Source: Paraburkholderia sejongensis (lineage in GTDB: Bacteria; Pseudomonadota; Gammaproteobacteria; Burkholderiales; Burkholderiaceae). From it: DNA of 64,000 nucleotides. The stretch is from assembly GCF_020880815.1 (NCBI RefSeq), contig NZ_JAJITD010000005.1, forward strand, positions 186,001 through 250,000, read 5' to 3'. The notes under the pieces are model-generated. The model was not told the origin of the DNA. It did no database searches and saw only the letters and a program-made list of their open reading frames with translations. The stretch's first letter is position 1. Each line of letters starts with the position of its first letter. Below, piece by piece: positions 11,057 to 22,868 of the stretch. Made by a program: the position numbers and the translations under genes.

Positions 11057-12205
11057 TTACTTCCCACCCACGCTCTGCAGCGTCGTCCACTTGCCGTCGA
11101 CCACCTTGTACAGCGTGATGCCGCCGTTCTTCAGATCGCCGCGCGCGTCGTACGCGAGGTTGTTGGTCGTCACCGCCGGCATCGAGGTCTTCGCCAGCAC
11201 CGGCAGGTACTTCGCCGGATCGGTCGAGTTGGCGTTCTTCATCGCGGTGAACATCGCCATCGCGCCGTCGAATGCATACGGCGAGTAGGTCTGCACGTCC
11301 TCGTTGAAGCGCTTCTTGTACTTCTCGACATACGCCTTGCCGCCCGGCATTTCGTCCAGCGGCAGACCCGCCAGCGAAGCCACCGTGCCGTTCGCCGCGT
11401 CGCCCGCGAGCTTGATGAAGGTCGGCGTGTGCACCATCTCGCCGCCCATCAGCGGCGCCTTCACGCCGAGCTGCTTCATCTGCTTGACCATCGGCGCCGC
11501 TTGCGAATCCGCGCCGCCGTAATAGATCAGATCCGGGTTCGCGGCCTTCAGCTTGGTCAGGATCGACTTGAAGTCGACCGCCTTGTCGTTCGTGTATTCA
11601 CGATCGACGATCGTCGCGCCGGCCGCCTTCGCCGCCTTCTCGAACTGATCGGCCAGACCCTGGCCGTAAGCGGTGCGGTCGTCGACGATTGCGATCTTCT
11701 TCATGCCGAGCGTCTTCACCGCGAACGTGCCGGCCACCGAGCCTTGCTGCGTGTCGGACGTCATCATCCGGAAGGTCGTCTTGAAGCCCTGCTGCGTGTA
11801 TTCCGGCGCGGTCGCCATCGCGATCTGCGGGATGCCCGCGTTCGCGTAGATGCGCGAAGCCGGGATCGTGGTGCCCGAGTTGAAGTGGCCGAGCATGCCC
11901 TTGATGCCGTCATCCACCAGCTTCTGCGCAACCGTCGTGCCGGTGCGCGGGTCGGCCTGGTCGTCGGCCGAGTCGAGCACGATGCGAACCTGCTTGCCGC
12001 CGATCGTCGGCTTGGTCGCGTTGAATTCCTCGACCGCCAGCACGATGCCGTTCTGGAAGTCCTTGCCGTAGTGAGCCTGAGCGCCCGTCATCGGACCGGC
12101 GAAACCCACCTTCACGTCTTCCGTCGCTTGAGCGTAGGCCGTCCCCGCCACCGACATAGCCGCAACCAGCGCCGCGCCTGTCAGCTGTTTCATTTTGTGT
12201 TGCAT
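11057..12205 (-). CDS. branched-chain amino acid ABC transporter substrate-binding protein (LivK-like)
   Basis: A 382-residue periplasmic binding protein with a signal peptide (likely cleavage after AYA at residue 25) and the type I periplasmic-binding fold of the leucine/isoleucine/valine-binding family (DVKVGFAGPMTGAQA, VDDRTAYGQGLADQFEK). A clear AAGGAG site lies seven bases before the ATG. No permease or ATPase gene is adjacent; the nearest Liv permeases in the window are about 28 kb away. It lies 85 bases downstream of putA on the same strand and could be partly co-transcribed with it. The ligand is inferred only from the family. Confidence 0.88.
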   Translation of the reverse strand: MQHKMKQLTGAALVAAMSVAGTAYAQATEDVKVGFAGPMTGAQAHYGKDFQNGIVLAVEEFNATKPTIGGKQVRIVLDSADDQADPRTGTTVAQKLVDDGIKGMLGHFNSGTTIPASRIYANAGIPQIAMATAPEYTQQGFKTTFRMMTSDTQQGSVAGTFAVKTLGMKKIAIVDDRTAYGQGLADQFEKAAKAAGATIVDREYTNDKAVDFKSILTKLKAANPDLIYYGGADSQAAPMVKQMKQLGVKAPLMGGEMVHTPTFIKLAGDAANGTVASLAGLPLDEMPGGKAYVEKYKKRFNEDVQTYSPYAFDGAMAMFTAMKNANSTDPAKYLPVLAKTSMPAVTTNNLAYDARGDLKNGGITLYKVVDGKWTTLQSVGGK

Positions 12206-12290
12206 AGCTTCTCCTTGATACCAGGTGTGGATGAAGCGGTATGGGGTCGCCGTGCCGCTTCCGTACTATTGAGCAATCGCCGAGGTTCGC

Positions 12291-15200
12291 TCAACCGATC
12301 GTCATCAAATTCGCATTGCCGCCTGCCGCCGCGGTGTTCACGCTGACCGAGCGCTCGGTCAGCAAGCGTTCGAGTGCGTAGTCCTCGTCGCCGCTCGCCA
12401 GCGCGCCGGCCGCGACGCCCTGCACCGAGACGATCGGGCCCGCGCGTTTCGCGACTTCCTTCACCAGCGCCAGCAGCTCGTCGCTGTCGCCCTCGAACAG
12501 CACCGCGTCGAACGTCGCGTCGGCGCCCTTCTTCACGCTCGCATTCGGCTTCAGCGACGCGGGCAGCTGCGCGACCAGTTGCTCGCCCGCCGCGCCTTCG
12601 AACAGCGCGCGATTGCCGGTCGCGAGCGCGGCCGCCAGCTGCACGCGCGCGCCGCTTGCGGTCGACGCGATACACAGCACCGTGCCGCGCGGGCCGAGCG
12701 TATACGTGTTGCGCTCACCGGTCGGTCCGGCCAGCACCGCGGTCGCGCCCGCCGGCACGTGCGCCAGATAACCGTCGCAACGCGCGGCCAGCTGCGGCTC
12801 GCGTTCGTCGATCAGCCAGTCGCGCAGCGCGGTCAGCGCGGCGCCCGGATTGTCGCCTTTTTCGGCGGCCTGCGGTACTTCGACGACGAGCGCCTGCGCG
12901 AGCGACTTCGGCAAACCGGCCGGCCGCGTCGCCAGCAGACGTTGCAGATACAGCGCGCCGCCCGCCTTCGGACCGGTGCCCGACAAGCCTTCGCCGCCGA
13001 ACGGCTGCACGCCCACCACCGCGCCGATCACGTTGCGGTTCACGTAGATGTTGCCGACGTGCGCGCGGCTGATCACGTGGGCAATCGTCTCGTCGATCCG
13101 CGTGTGGATGCCGAGCGTGAGCCCGTAGCCTGTCGCGCGAATCTGTTCGAGCAGCTTGTCGAGCTGGCTGCGGCGATAGCGCACCACGTGCAGCACCGGG
13201 CCGAACACTTCGCGCTTCAGTTCGTCGATGCTGTCGAGTTCGATCAGCGTCGGCGGCACGAAAGTGCCCTGCGCGGCGCCGTCCGGCAGCGGCAGTTGCT
13301 CGATCTTGCGGCCCTTGTCGCGCATCGCCACGATGTGCGCGTCGATCCCGCGCTTCGCGTCGAGGTCGATCACCGGGCCGACGTCGGTCGACAGGCGGTC
13401 CGGATTGCCGACCGCCAGCTCGCGCATCGCGCCCGTCAGCATTTCCAGCGTGCGGTCCGCCACGTCCTCTTGCAGACAAAGAACGCGCAACGCCGAACAC
13501 CGTTGACCGGCGGAGTCGAACGACGATTGCAGCACGTCGGCGACGACCTGCTCGGCGAGCGCCGACGAGTCGACGATCATCGCGTTCTGGCCGCCGGTTT
13601 CGGCGATCAGCGGAATCGGCTTGCCGTCCGGGTCGAGCCGGCCCGACAGCGTCTTGTTAATCAGCCGCGCGACTTCGGTCGAGCCGGTGAACATCACCGC
13701 GCGGGTGCGCGGATCGGCGACCAGCGCGGCGCCGACCGTCTCGCCGTCGCCGGGCAGCAGTTGCACCGCGCCCGCCGGCACGCCGGCTTCGCGCAGGATC
13801 CGCACCGCTTGCGCGGCGATCAGCGGGGTCTGCTCGGCCGGCTTCGCGAGCACCGTGTTGCCGGCCGCGAGCGCGGCGGCCACCTGGCCCATGAAGATCG
13901 CCAGCGGGAAATTCCACGGGCTGATACAGACGACCGGACCGAGCGGCCGGTGCGTGTCGTTCGAAAACTCGTTGCGGATCTGCGTCGAGTAGTAGCGCAG
14001 GAAATCGATCGCCTCGCGAATTTCGGACACCGCGTTGGCGAGCGACTTGCCCGCTTCGCGCACCACGAGGCCCATCAGCGTGTGCATCTGCGCTTCGAGC
14101 AGATCGGCGGCGCGCGCGAGGCAGTCGGCGCGCGCTTCCACCGGCGTCGCCTGCCAGATCGGCGCGGCGGCCACCGCGTAGCCGAGCGCGGCGCTCACGT
14201 GTTCGGCGCTAGCCTCGACGACCGTGCCCACGAGGTCGCGCTGATCGGCCGGGTTGCGCACGTCGCGCGCGGTGCCGGCGATGATCTCGTTGTCTTCCAG
14301 CATCGGCGCCGCGCGCCACGGATGATGCGCGCTCGCCAGCAGCGCCGACGACAGCGACGCGAGCCGATGCTCGTTCGACAGATCGAGGCCCATCGAATTG
14401 AGACGCTCGGCGCCGTACAGATTTCGCGGCAAAGGAATGCGCGCGTGCGGCGCGCCGAGCGGCACGATCTTCGACGCTTCTTCGACCGGATCGGCGACCA
14501 GATCCTTGATCGCGACCGATTCGTCGGCGATCCGGTTCACGAACGACGTGTTCGCGCCGTTTTCCAGCAGGCGGCGCACGAGGTACGCGAGCAGCGTCTC
14601 GTGCGTGCCGACCGGCGCGTATACGCGGCACGGCCGGTTCAGCTTGTCGCGGCCGGTCACTTCTTCGTAAAGCGGCTCGCCCATCCCGTGCAGGCACTGG
14701 AACTCGTACTGGCCCGGGTAGTAGTTGTGGCCGGCGAGGTGATAGATCGCCGCCAGCGTGTGCGCGTTGTGCGTTGCGAACTGCGGATAGACCGCATCGG
14801 GCGCGCCGAGCAGCTTCTTCGCGCAGGCGAGGTACGACACGTCGGTGTAGATCTTGCGCGTATAGACCGGATAGCCTTCGAGGCCGTCGACCTGCGCGCG
14901 CTTGATTTCGGTATCCCAGTACGCGCCCTTCACCAGACGCACCATGATGCGGTGACGGCTGCGGCGCGCCAGATCGATCAGGTAGTCGATCACGAACGGG
15001 CAGCGCTTCTGATAGCCCTGCACGACGAAACCGATACCGTTCCAGCCGGCCAGTTCCTGGTCGAAGCACAGCGCTTCGAGCAGATCGAGCGACAGTTCGA
15101 GACGGTCGGCTTCTTCCGCGTCGATGTTCAGGCCGATGTCGTAGCGACGCGCGAGAATCGCGAGCGAGCGCACGCGCGGCAGCAGTTCGCTCATCGTGCG

Positions 15201-16220
15201 TTCCTGCTGCGCGCGCGAGTAGCGCGGGTGCAGCGCCGACAGCTTGATCGAGATGCCCGGGCCTTCGTAAATGCCGCGGCCGCCGGCGGCCTTGCCGATC
15301 GCGTGGATCGCCTGCTCGTACGACGCGTAGTAGCGCTGCGCGTCGGCCTCGGTGGTCGCCGCTTCGCCAAGCATGTCGTACGAGTAGCGGAAACCGCGCG
15401 CCTCGTATTTGCGGCTGTTCGCGAGCGCCTCGGAGATGTTCTCGCCGGTCACGAACTGCTCGCCCATCAGGCGCATCGCCATGTCGACGCCCTTGCGGAT
15501 CAGCGGCTCGCCGCCGCGGCCGATCAGCCGCGTCAGCGCCGACGACAGGCTCGTCTCGCTATTGGTCGTGACCAGCTTGCCGGTGATCATCAGGCCCCAC
15601 GTCGCCGCATTGACGAACAGCGACGGCGCCTGGCCGACGTGCGAGCGCCAGTCGCCCTTGCTGATCTTGTCGCGGATCAGCGCGTCGCGTGTCGCGCGAT
15701 CGGGGATGCGCAGCAGCGCCTCGGCGAGGCACATCAGCGCGACGCCTTCCTGGCTCGACAACGAGAATTCGTGGATCAGACCTTCGACGCCGCCGCCCTT
15801 GCTCTTCGAGCGCAACGTCTCGACCAGTCTGGCGGCGAGCGCCTGCACGTCGCCGGCGAGGTTGGCGGGCAGCTTCGCCTGACCGAGCAGGAACGGCACG
15901 CATTCCGGCTCCGGGCGGCGATACGCGGCGGTGATCGCCGCGCGCAGCACCGACTGCGGTTGCACGTTCTGCGCGAAATCGAGGAACGGGTGCGATGCGC
16001 CGTCTTCGTCGCTTTCGACCGTCGCGCCGTCGGCGAGATCGGCATTGCCGGTCGCGCCCGATAGTTCGGCCGGCAGTTGACCATGCTCGATCTTCTCGAG
16101 ATACGCGAAGATCGCCTGCTTGATCAGCCAGTGGGGGGTGCGCTCGAGGCGAGTGGCGGCATCTTTCAGCCGGGAACGCAGGAGGTCGTCGACCTTGACG
16201 CCAAGGGTGGTGCTAGCCAT
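12291..16220 (-). CDS. putA: trifunctional proline utilization protein PutA (proline dehydrogenase / P5C dehydrogenase / repressor)
   Basis: PutA oxidises proline to P5C with FAD, then to glutamate with NAD, and represses its own gene when proline is scarce. The 1309-residue product has an N-terminal ribbon-helix-helix domain (residues 1-45, MASTTLGVKVDD...RTPHWLIKQAIFAYLE) close to that of E. coli PutA. A proline dehydrogenase barrel follows (roughly 180-560), then an aldehyde dehydrogenase domain with FTGSTEVA and the catalytic Cys908 in SAGQRCSALR, and a C-terminal extension. The frame is open for 161 more codons, but the ATG at 16220, preceded by AAGGAA, begins the repressor domain. An inverted repeat matching PutA operator motifs lies 76 bases upstream. 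Confidence 0.95.
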   Translation of the reverse strand: MASTTLGVKVDDLLRSRLKDAATRLERTPHWLIKQAIFAYLEKIEHGQLPAELSGATGNADLADGATVESDEDGASHPFLDFAQNVQPQSVLRAAITAAYRRPEPECVPFLLGQAKLPANLAGDVQALAARLVETLRSKSKGGGVEGLIHEFSLSSQEGVALMCLAEALLRIPDRATRDALIRDKISKGDWRSHVGQAPSLFVNAATWGLMITGKLVTTNSETSLSSALTRLIGRGGEPLIRKGVDMAMRLMGEQFVTGENISEALANSRKYEARGFRYSYDMLGEAATTEADAQRYYASYEQAIHAIGKAAGGRGIYEGPGISIKLSALHPRYSRAQQERTMSELLPRVRSLAILARRYDIGLNIDAEEADRLELSLDLLEALCFDQELAGWNGIGFVVQGYQKRCPFVIDYLIDLARRSRHRIMVRLVKGAYWDTEIKRAQVDGLEGYPVYTRKIYTDVSYLACAKKLLGAPDAVYPQFATHNAHTLAAIYHLAGHNYYPGQYEFQCLHGMGEPLYEEVTGRDKLNRPCRVYAPVGTHETLLAYLVRRLLENGANTSFVNRIADESVAIKDLVADPVEEASKIVPLGAPHARIPLPRNLYGAERLNSMGLDLSNEHRLASLSSALLASAHHPWRAAPMLEDNEIIAGTARDVRNPADQRDLVGTVVEASAEHVSAALGYAVAAAPIWQATPVEARADCLARAADLLEAQMHTLMGLVVREAGKSLANAVSEIREAIDFLRYYSTQIRNEFSNDTHRPLGPVVCISPWNFPLAIFMGQVAAALAAGNTVLAKPAEQTPLIAAQAVRILREAGVPAGAVQLLPGDGETVGAALVADPRTRAVMFTGSTEVARLINKTLSGRLDPDGKPIPLIAETGGQNAMIVDSSALAEQVVADVLQSSFDSAGQRCSALRVLCLQEDVADRTLEMLTGAMRELAVGNPDRLSTDVGPVIDLDAKRGIDAHIVAMRDKGRKIEQLPLPDGAAQGTFVPPTLIELDSIDELKREVFGPVLHVVRYRRSQLDKLLEQIRATGYGLTLGIHTRIDETIAHVISRAHVGNIYVNRNVIGAVVGVQPFGGEGLSGTGPKAGGALYLQRLLATRPAGLPKSLAQALVVEVPQAAEKGDNPGAALTALRDWLIDEREPQLAARCDGYLAHVPAGATAVLAGPTGERNTYTLGPRGTVLCIASTASGARVQLAAALATGNRALFEGAAGEQLVAQLPASLKPNASVKKGADATFDAVLFEGDSDELLALVKEVAKRAGPIVSVQGVAAGALASGDEDYALERLLTERSVSVNTAAAGGNANLMTIG

Positions 16221-16295
16221 GTTTCCTTCTTCGATACCCGGCGCAAGCCGGAGAAAGACCAAAAGTTGGGCGAATCGTACGCCTCCAAATAAAAA

Positions 16296-16326
16296 GGTGC
16301 AACCAAATGCCGCGCACGGTTGCACC
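16296..16326. promoter_or_regulatory. candidate PutA operator upstream of putA
   Basis: A perfect nine-base inverted repeat, GGTGCAACC (16296-16304) and GGTTGCACC (16318-16326), is spaced by 13 bases. Each arm contains GTTGCA, the motif reported for E. coli PutA operators, once on each strand. A related GTTGCG lies at 16387-16392. The position, 76 bases before the putA start, fits autoregulation by the ribbon-helix-helix domain. Confidence 0.7.
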
Positions 16327-16541
16327 CTCCGCAAAGCTATGTGGGACAAGGCTTTGCGGCCGACGACCCGCCTCGGCGCGAGCGCGGTTGCGATCGGTAC
16401 TTTCCCTGGCGTGATTCTTTTTGCATTTGGTCTTATTAAACGACTGCACGCGCCGATATACATATGCACGGCGACGAATGGCCCGAAACAGGGTTTCAGG
16501 GCACGCAAAAAGATAAACGGGGTTCTCGAGGGGTGGGTGAG

Positions 16542-16709
16542 ATGGAAAAGTGGCTGGTGATACTGGGCGTCTGGGCGATGTGCGCGGCCTGCGCGGTGTT
16601 TTTCATTCGAGGTGCGACCGGCGGCTCGAATCGGCAGGCGGACGAGAAGCCCGCGCGCGCGGACGCGCGTAAGTCGGGGAGTAAGGCGCGGGCTGCGCTG
16701 CACGATTGA
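16542..16709 (+). CDS. small single-pass membrane protein, unknown
   Basis: A 55-residue protein beginning MEKWLVILGVWAMCAACAVFFIRG: one hydrophobic helix (residues 4-23) containing two Cys, then a basic, Lys/Arg/Ala-rich tail. An in-frame ATG lies further upstream at 16464, but this ATG, preceded by a purine-rich stretch (GAGGGGTGGGTGAG), puts the membrane segment at the N-terminus. It is transcribed divergently from putA. It resembles the small orphan membrane proteins often annotated as hypothetical in Burkholderia genomes. Function unknown. Confidence 0.55.
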   Translation: MEKWLVILGVWAMCAACAVFFIRGATGGSNRQADEKPARADARKSGSKARAALHD

Positions 16710-16928
16710 GCGGCTGAGGGCGGCGGGCGCGACAGGCTAGTGCGGCGCCGCTTGCGTGCCCCGGCGGTGGGCCGGCGGCCGTTGGAGCGCGCGTCGCACG
16801 CTGGGGAGCCATGCGGGTAGGCGCGCGCGTGGATTGTCGCGCGCCGGCCTTGCGGCGCCTCTTGCCGCGAAGATACGGATCAGCTCAGCGCGCGCGGCCG
16901 GGCGGATCACCGCGTCGCAGATTGCGCG

Positions 16929-17195
16929 CTAGGAGCGCTCGACGCTTGCCTCGAAGCGCGCGCAACGGTCGCCGGGCGACACCAGTTGATCGTGCAGCCG
17001 ACATAACCGGCTCGCCGCGACGCTCGCACCAAATCCTGAACTGAACGAAACGAGCCCCGGGATCCGCTGCTCGAGCGCATCCCGCTCTTCGAGCCGATGC
17101 CGGCACGCCGCGCAGCAGCGCGCCTGCGATAACACGCGTTGGCCGTTGCGGGCAGGCAACGCCACGCTGCTAAAACGCGCGATCAACGATTTCAC
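16929..17195 (-). CDS. small cysteine-rich protein coupled to the YeiH-type transporter gene
   Basis: An 88-residue protein starting at a GTG only six bases after the stop codon of the upstream transporter gene; the GGTGAG around that stop can serve as ribosome-binding site, so translation is probably coupled. It carries a CCAAC motif followed by RHRLEERDALEQRI and a later SRLCRLHDQLVSPGDRC segment. These Cys/His residues could bind a metal. No membrane segment or enzyme motif is visible, and the function is unknown. The coupling and the non-random Cys pattern are the reasons for calling it. Confidence 0.6.
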   Translation of the reverse strand: MKSLIARFSSVALPARNGQRVLSQARCCAACRHRLEERDALEQRIPGLVSFSSGFGASVAASRLCRLHDQLVSPGDRCARFEASVERS

Positions 17196-17201
17196 TGCGG
17201 C

Positions 17202-18656
17202 TCACCCAAGACTGTTCCAGTACGACGCGAACACGTGCGCCGACAGCACATAGCCGATCGCGATATTGACCACGACGCCTGCAGTAAACGCGAGGAACGG
17301 CTTCACGCCGGTCGCCGCGAGCGAGCGAAAGCGCGTCGTCAAACCGATGCTGAGAAAGCAGAACGTGAACGCCCAGGTACGCAGTACGGTGATCGGCGCG
17401 ACGAAATCGGGCGTCACGACCTTGCGGTAATCGGCGAGCGAATAGTGGCTCGCGATCCACGTAACCAGCGCCGACGCGATCACGAAGCCGATCACGAACT
17501 TCGGGAACCGCGCCCAGATCTCGCCGGCATTCGCGCGGGCGTTTACGCCGCTGTCCTGCGCCTCCCAGCGCGTGGTCGCGACGATCGCGAGCACGAACGC
17601 CCAGATGCCGATCCAGATGTCGCGGCCGACCACCTTCATCAGCGTGAACGACTGCAACGCTGCATCCGGCGCGCCGGCGATCGCACCGCCCGCGTGCCGC
17701 GCGAAATCGCCGTACGCTTGTGCGGCGGCGATGCCGGCGGCGTCGGCGAACTCGGAAGTGCCGATCCATGCGCCGGCGATCGCGGTCGACAGCCCGAGCG
17801 AACGCGACGCGAACGGCAGCACGAAGATCATCACGATCGCCCACAGCACGACCAGCGTTATCGCGACCGACGCCTGCTCGCGCTTCGCGCGCACCGCGCC
17901 GGCTATCGCGATCGCCGCCGACACCCCGCACACCGCGCCGCCGACGCCGAGCACCGCGGCGAAGCGTCGATCGAGTCCGAACCCGCGCGCGGCGAAAAAG
18001 ATCACGAAGAACGTCACCAGCGACACAATGCTCGCCTGCGCGACCGCGACCGGGCCGGCCCACACGAGCAGCGTGAACGGCAGCGTCGCGCCGAGCAGCA
18101 CGATGCCGACCTTGATGTAAAACTCGACGCGCAATGCCGCCGCCAGCCACGCCGGCAGAGTAAACAGATTCGACACGATCAGGCCGAGCGCTAGTGCGAC
18201 CAGCGGCGGTTCGAGGTTGTACCTGGACGCATTGACCCACGCGCCGAGCGTAAGGATCAGCGCGGACGCGACGAACACCACCGCGAAGCCGGCCAGAAAC
18301 GCACCGACACGCTGTTTCAGCAACGCGACACTCGTGCCGAATAGCAGCGCGAATACAACGAATAGCGCGACGAAGTTAGGCAAATGCCGGCCGATGTCCT
18401 GCACCGCTGCGCCAATGCTCGACCATTTCGCCGGCGCCACCGCCAGCCATTTGATACTGCCGCCCGACGCGAACAGCGCCCACGCGATGACGATCAGCAG
18501 CAGTCCGACGCCCGCCGCGAGCCAGTCTTCGGTTAACGAAAAGCCGTTGCCACGGGCGCTTTGCGCAGCGGCCCCGCCGTTGCCCTGCACGCTTTGTGTA
18601 CCTTGCCGTCGCGCCGGCGCGGCGCCGGCCGGCACGCCGTGTCGAGTGTCGCTCAT
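17202..18656 (-). CDS. YeiH-family putative sulfate exporter, multi-pass membrane protein
   Basis: A 484-residue integral membrane protein of the YeiH / UPF0324 family (PF03601). After a polar N-terminal tail of about 40 residues it has roughly eleven hydrophobic helices, with the family motifs GLIVSNLF, KVGIVLLGATLPF, GVGGAVCGVSAAIA and GIWAFVLA. Members are annotated as putative sulfate or sulfur-compound exporters, but direct evidence is thin. It is encoded immediately upstream of, and probably co-transcribed with, the small Cys-rich gene at 16929. The ligand cannot be told from the sequence. Confidence 0.8.
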   Translation of the reverse strand: MSDTRHGVPAGAAPARRQGTQSVQGNGGAAAQSARGNGFSLTEDWLAAGVGLLLIVIAWALFASGGSIKWLAVAPAKWSSIGAAVQDIGRHLPNFVALFVVFALLFGTSVALLKQRVGAFLAGFAVVFVASALILTLGAWVNASRYNLEPPLVALALGLIVSNLFTLPAWLAAALRVEFYIKVGIVLLGATLPFTLLVWAGPVAVAQASIVSLVTFFVIFFAARGFGLDRRFAAVLGVGGAVCGVSAAIAIAGAVRAKREQASVAITLVVLWAIVMIFVLPFASRSLGLSTAIAGAWIGTSEFADAAGIAAAQAYGDFARHAGGAIAGAPDAALQSFTLMKVVGRDIWIGIWAFVLAIVATTRWEAQDSGVNARANAGEIWARFPKFVIGFVIASALVTWIASHYSLADYRKVVTPDFVAPITVLRTWAFTFCFLSIGLTTRFRSLAATGVKPFLAFTAGVVVNIAIGYVLSAHVFASYWNSLG

Positions 18657-18829
18657 GATGAATTGCCCCGAGAAAATGGAAGTGACATCGGCGCGGTGGA
18701 TATTGTCGTTTTGCCCGCGAATGCGCCGATTTCGCGACTATAGGCGAGCGCCCGCGCAAAGCGAAACGACCATTCGCTCTATGGATATGACGCAAAGAAG
18801 TATGGCGCGCGCGGCCTGGCCGGCTGGCG

Positions 18830-21085
<2,256 letters not shown>

Positions 21086-21550
21086 GCGGCGGGGGCAGGC
21101 AGGCCGGGGGATGCGGTGTGTAACCGCGGGAGGCGACGTGCTGCGCAGGAGGCGGCTGCGCCGAAGTTAAAGTAATACTTCAATTTCGCCGCTAAGTTTT
21201 GGATTCCGCTGAACAATTGCACTTGGGCCCCGCGCCTGTGGATAACTTTGTTAAGAACTTCCCTTCTGAAGCCCGCAAACCGCGTGGCGACGGGCTTGTG
21301 TGGGGTTCCGCACGTTTCCTCTTGACTCCGGCAAAGCCTTGCCAGACAAGGCTTAGATCAAATTCGCCGAGAATTTGCAAGGGTCGGGGTGCGATTAAAT
21401 GCTCTACCGCGCCGCAGCGTGAACAATGTGTATAAGTCAAGTCTTGACAAGCGCGAGAGCGCCATCTGACGCCGGGTGTAGCGAGTTTTTAACCTTAGCC
21501 CGAGGGCCCGCTTCGCTGCATTGCAGCAAAAAATGGTAACGATTACAGCT
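21086..21550. other. intergenic region between hemE and priA with DnaA-box matches and dyads
   Basis: No gene is visible. The region contains TGTGGATAA at 21237-21245 and TGTGTATAA at 21427-21435, both matching the DnaA box TTATNCACA on the minus strand; a third match lies at 20880-20888 inside priA. It also holds several inverted repeats: AAGTAATACTT (21170-21180), AAGCCTTG/CAAGGCTT (21334-21354), AAATTC/GAATTT (21360-21376) and GTCAAG-T-CTTGAC (21436-21448), the last touching a DnaA box. It appears more AT-rich than its surroundings. It must include the priA promoter, but I could not assign -35/-10 elements with confidence. Confidence 0.5.
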
Positions 21551-22651
21551 CTACGCCGGCTTATGCGCGCCGCTTCTAATCGCGCGACTGTGACGGTGCA
21601 CTTCGTCGACCAGTTCGGCCACATGCTCGGGCGGCGTGAACTGCGAAATGCCGTGGCCGAGATTGAAAACGTGACCCGGGTGATTGCCGAAGCTGTCGAG
21701 CACCGCGCGCGCTTCCATGCGGATCGCGGCTGGAGGCGCGAACAGCACCGACGGGTCGATGTTGCCCTGAAGCGCGACCTTGCCGCCGACGCGCTCGCGC
21801 GCGCGGCCGAGATTCACAGTCCAGTCGAGGCCGACCGCATCGACGCCGCTCGCGGCGATTTCGTCGAGCCACAGGCCGCCGCCCTTCGTGAACGCGATGA
21901 CCGGCACCTTCTCGCCGTCATGCTCGCGCTTGAGCTGGCTGACCACCTGCTGGATGTAGTGCAGCGAAAAGCGTTGATAGATGCCGTCCGCAAGCGCCCC
22001 GCCCCACGTGTCGAAAATCATCACCGCCTGCGCGCCGGCTTCGATCTGCGCGTTCAGATACGCGGCGACCGACTGTGCGTTGATTTCGAGGATTCGCTGC
22101 AGCAGATCGGGACGCGCGTACAGCATCGATTTGACGGTCCGAAAGTCCGCTGAGCCGCCGCCTTCGACCATGTAGCACGCGAGCGTCCACGGGCTGCCCG
22201 AGAAGCCGATCAGCGGCACCCGCTGGCGCCCTTGCGCGTCCTTCAGCGCGGTGCGGATTTCGCGCACCGCGTCGGTCACGTAGCGCAGCGTAGCGTCGAT
22301 GTCCGGCACCGCGAGACGCGCGACGTCGTCCTCGGTGCGCACCGGTCGCGCGAATTTCGGTCCCTCGCCGTTGACGAATTCGAGACCGAGGCCCATAGCG
22401 TCGGGCACGGTGAGGATGTCGGAGAACAGGATCGCGGCGTCGAGCGGGTAGCGTTCGAGCGGCTGCAACGTGACTTCCGTCGCGTAAGCCGGATTCTTCG
22501 CGAGGCCGAGGAAACTGCCCGCGCGACCGCGCGTGGCGTTGTATTCCGGCAGATAGCGGCCCGCCTGACGCATCAGCCAGATCGGGGTGTAGTCGGTCGG
22601 CTGGCGCAGCAACGCGCGCAGGAAGGTGTCGTTCAGGAGTTGGTTGGCCAC
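21551..22651 (-). CDS. hemE: uroporphyrinogen decarboxylase
   Basis: Decarboxylates uroporphyrinogen III to coproporphyrinogen III in heme synthesis. The N-terminal signature [19 protein letters not shown], then [17 protein letters not shown] and [16 protein letters not shown], are diagnostic. The frame is open from 22750, but the first residues of that extension look non-native. A GTG at 22651 ([15 protein letters not shown]) gives 366 residues, the normal length. No good ribosome-binding site precedes this GTG, so the start is the least certain part. Confidence 0.93.
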   Translation of the reverse strand: MANQLLNDTFLRALLRQPTDYTPIWLMRQAGRYLPEYNATRGRAGSFLGLAKNPAYATEVTLQPLERYPLDAAILFSDILTVPDAMGLGLEFVNGEGPKFARPVRTEDDVARLAVPDIDATLRYVTDAVREIRTALKDAQGRQRVPLIGFSGSPWTLACYMVEGGGSADFRTVKSMLYARPDLLQRILEINAQSVAAYLNAQIEAGAQAVMIFDTWGGALADGIYQRFSLHYIQQVVSQLKREHDGEKVPVIAFTKGGGLWLDEIAASGVDAVGLDWTVNLGRARERVGGKVALQGNIDPSVLFAPPAAIRMEARAVLDSFGNHPGHVFNLGHGISQFTPPEHVAELVDEVHRHSRAIRSGAHKPA

Positions 22652-22868
22652 GTTGCGTACGACTGAAGAGCGGAGGACAAGCAGGCATTTTACCGGAGCT
22701 GGCTCGCCCCAATGCGGGTGATCGAGGCAATAACGCTTTTGCCGGCGCACGCGCGACGGCGGATTTCCCCGCGCGCGCCCTGGCTGAATGGCCGATGTTC
22801 AAGCGCCCGTTGCCAAGCTACTATCCGACAGCCTTATCGACTAAATACACACATCACAAGGAGACTCG

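Noticed and set aside
12579..16064. A 1161-codon plus-strand open frame opposite putA
   Set aside because: Shadow of putA; Arg/Ala/His/Asp-rich and no recognisable fold.
16603..16812. A 69-codon minus-strand frame between putA and yeiH
   Set aside because: Pro/Ala/Arg-rich, no ribosome-binding site, overlaps the better supported small membrane protein gene.
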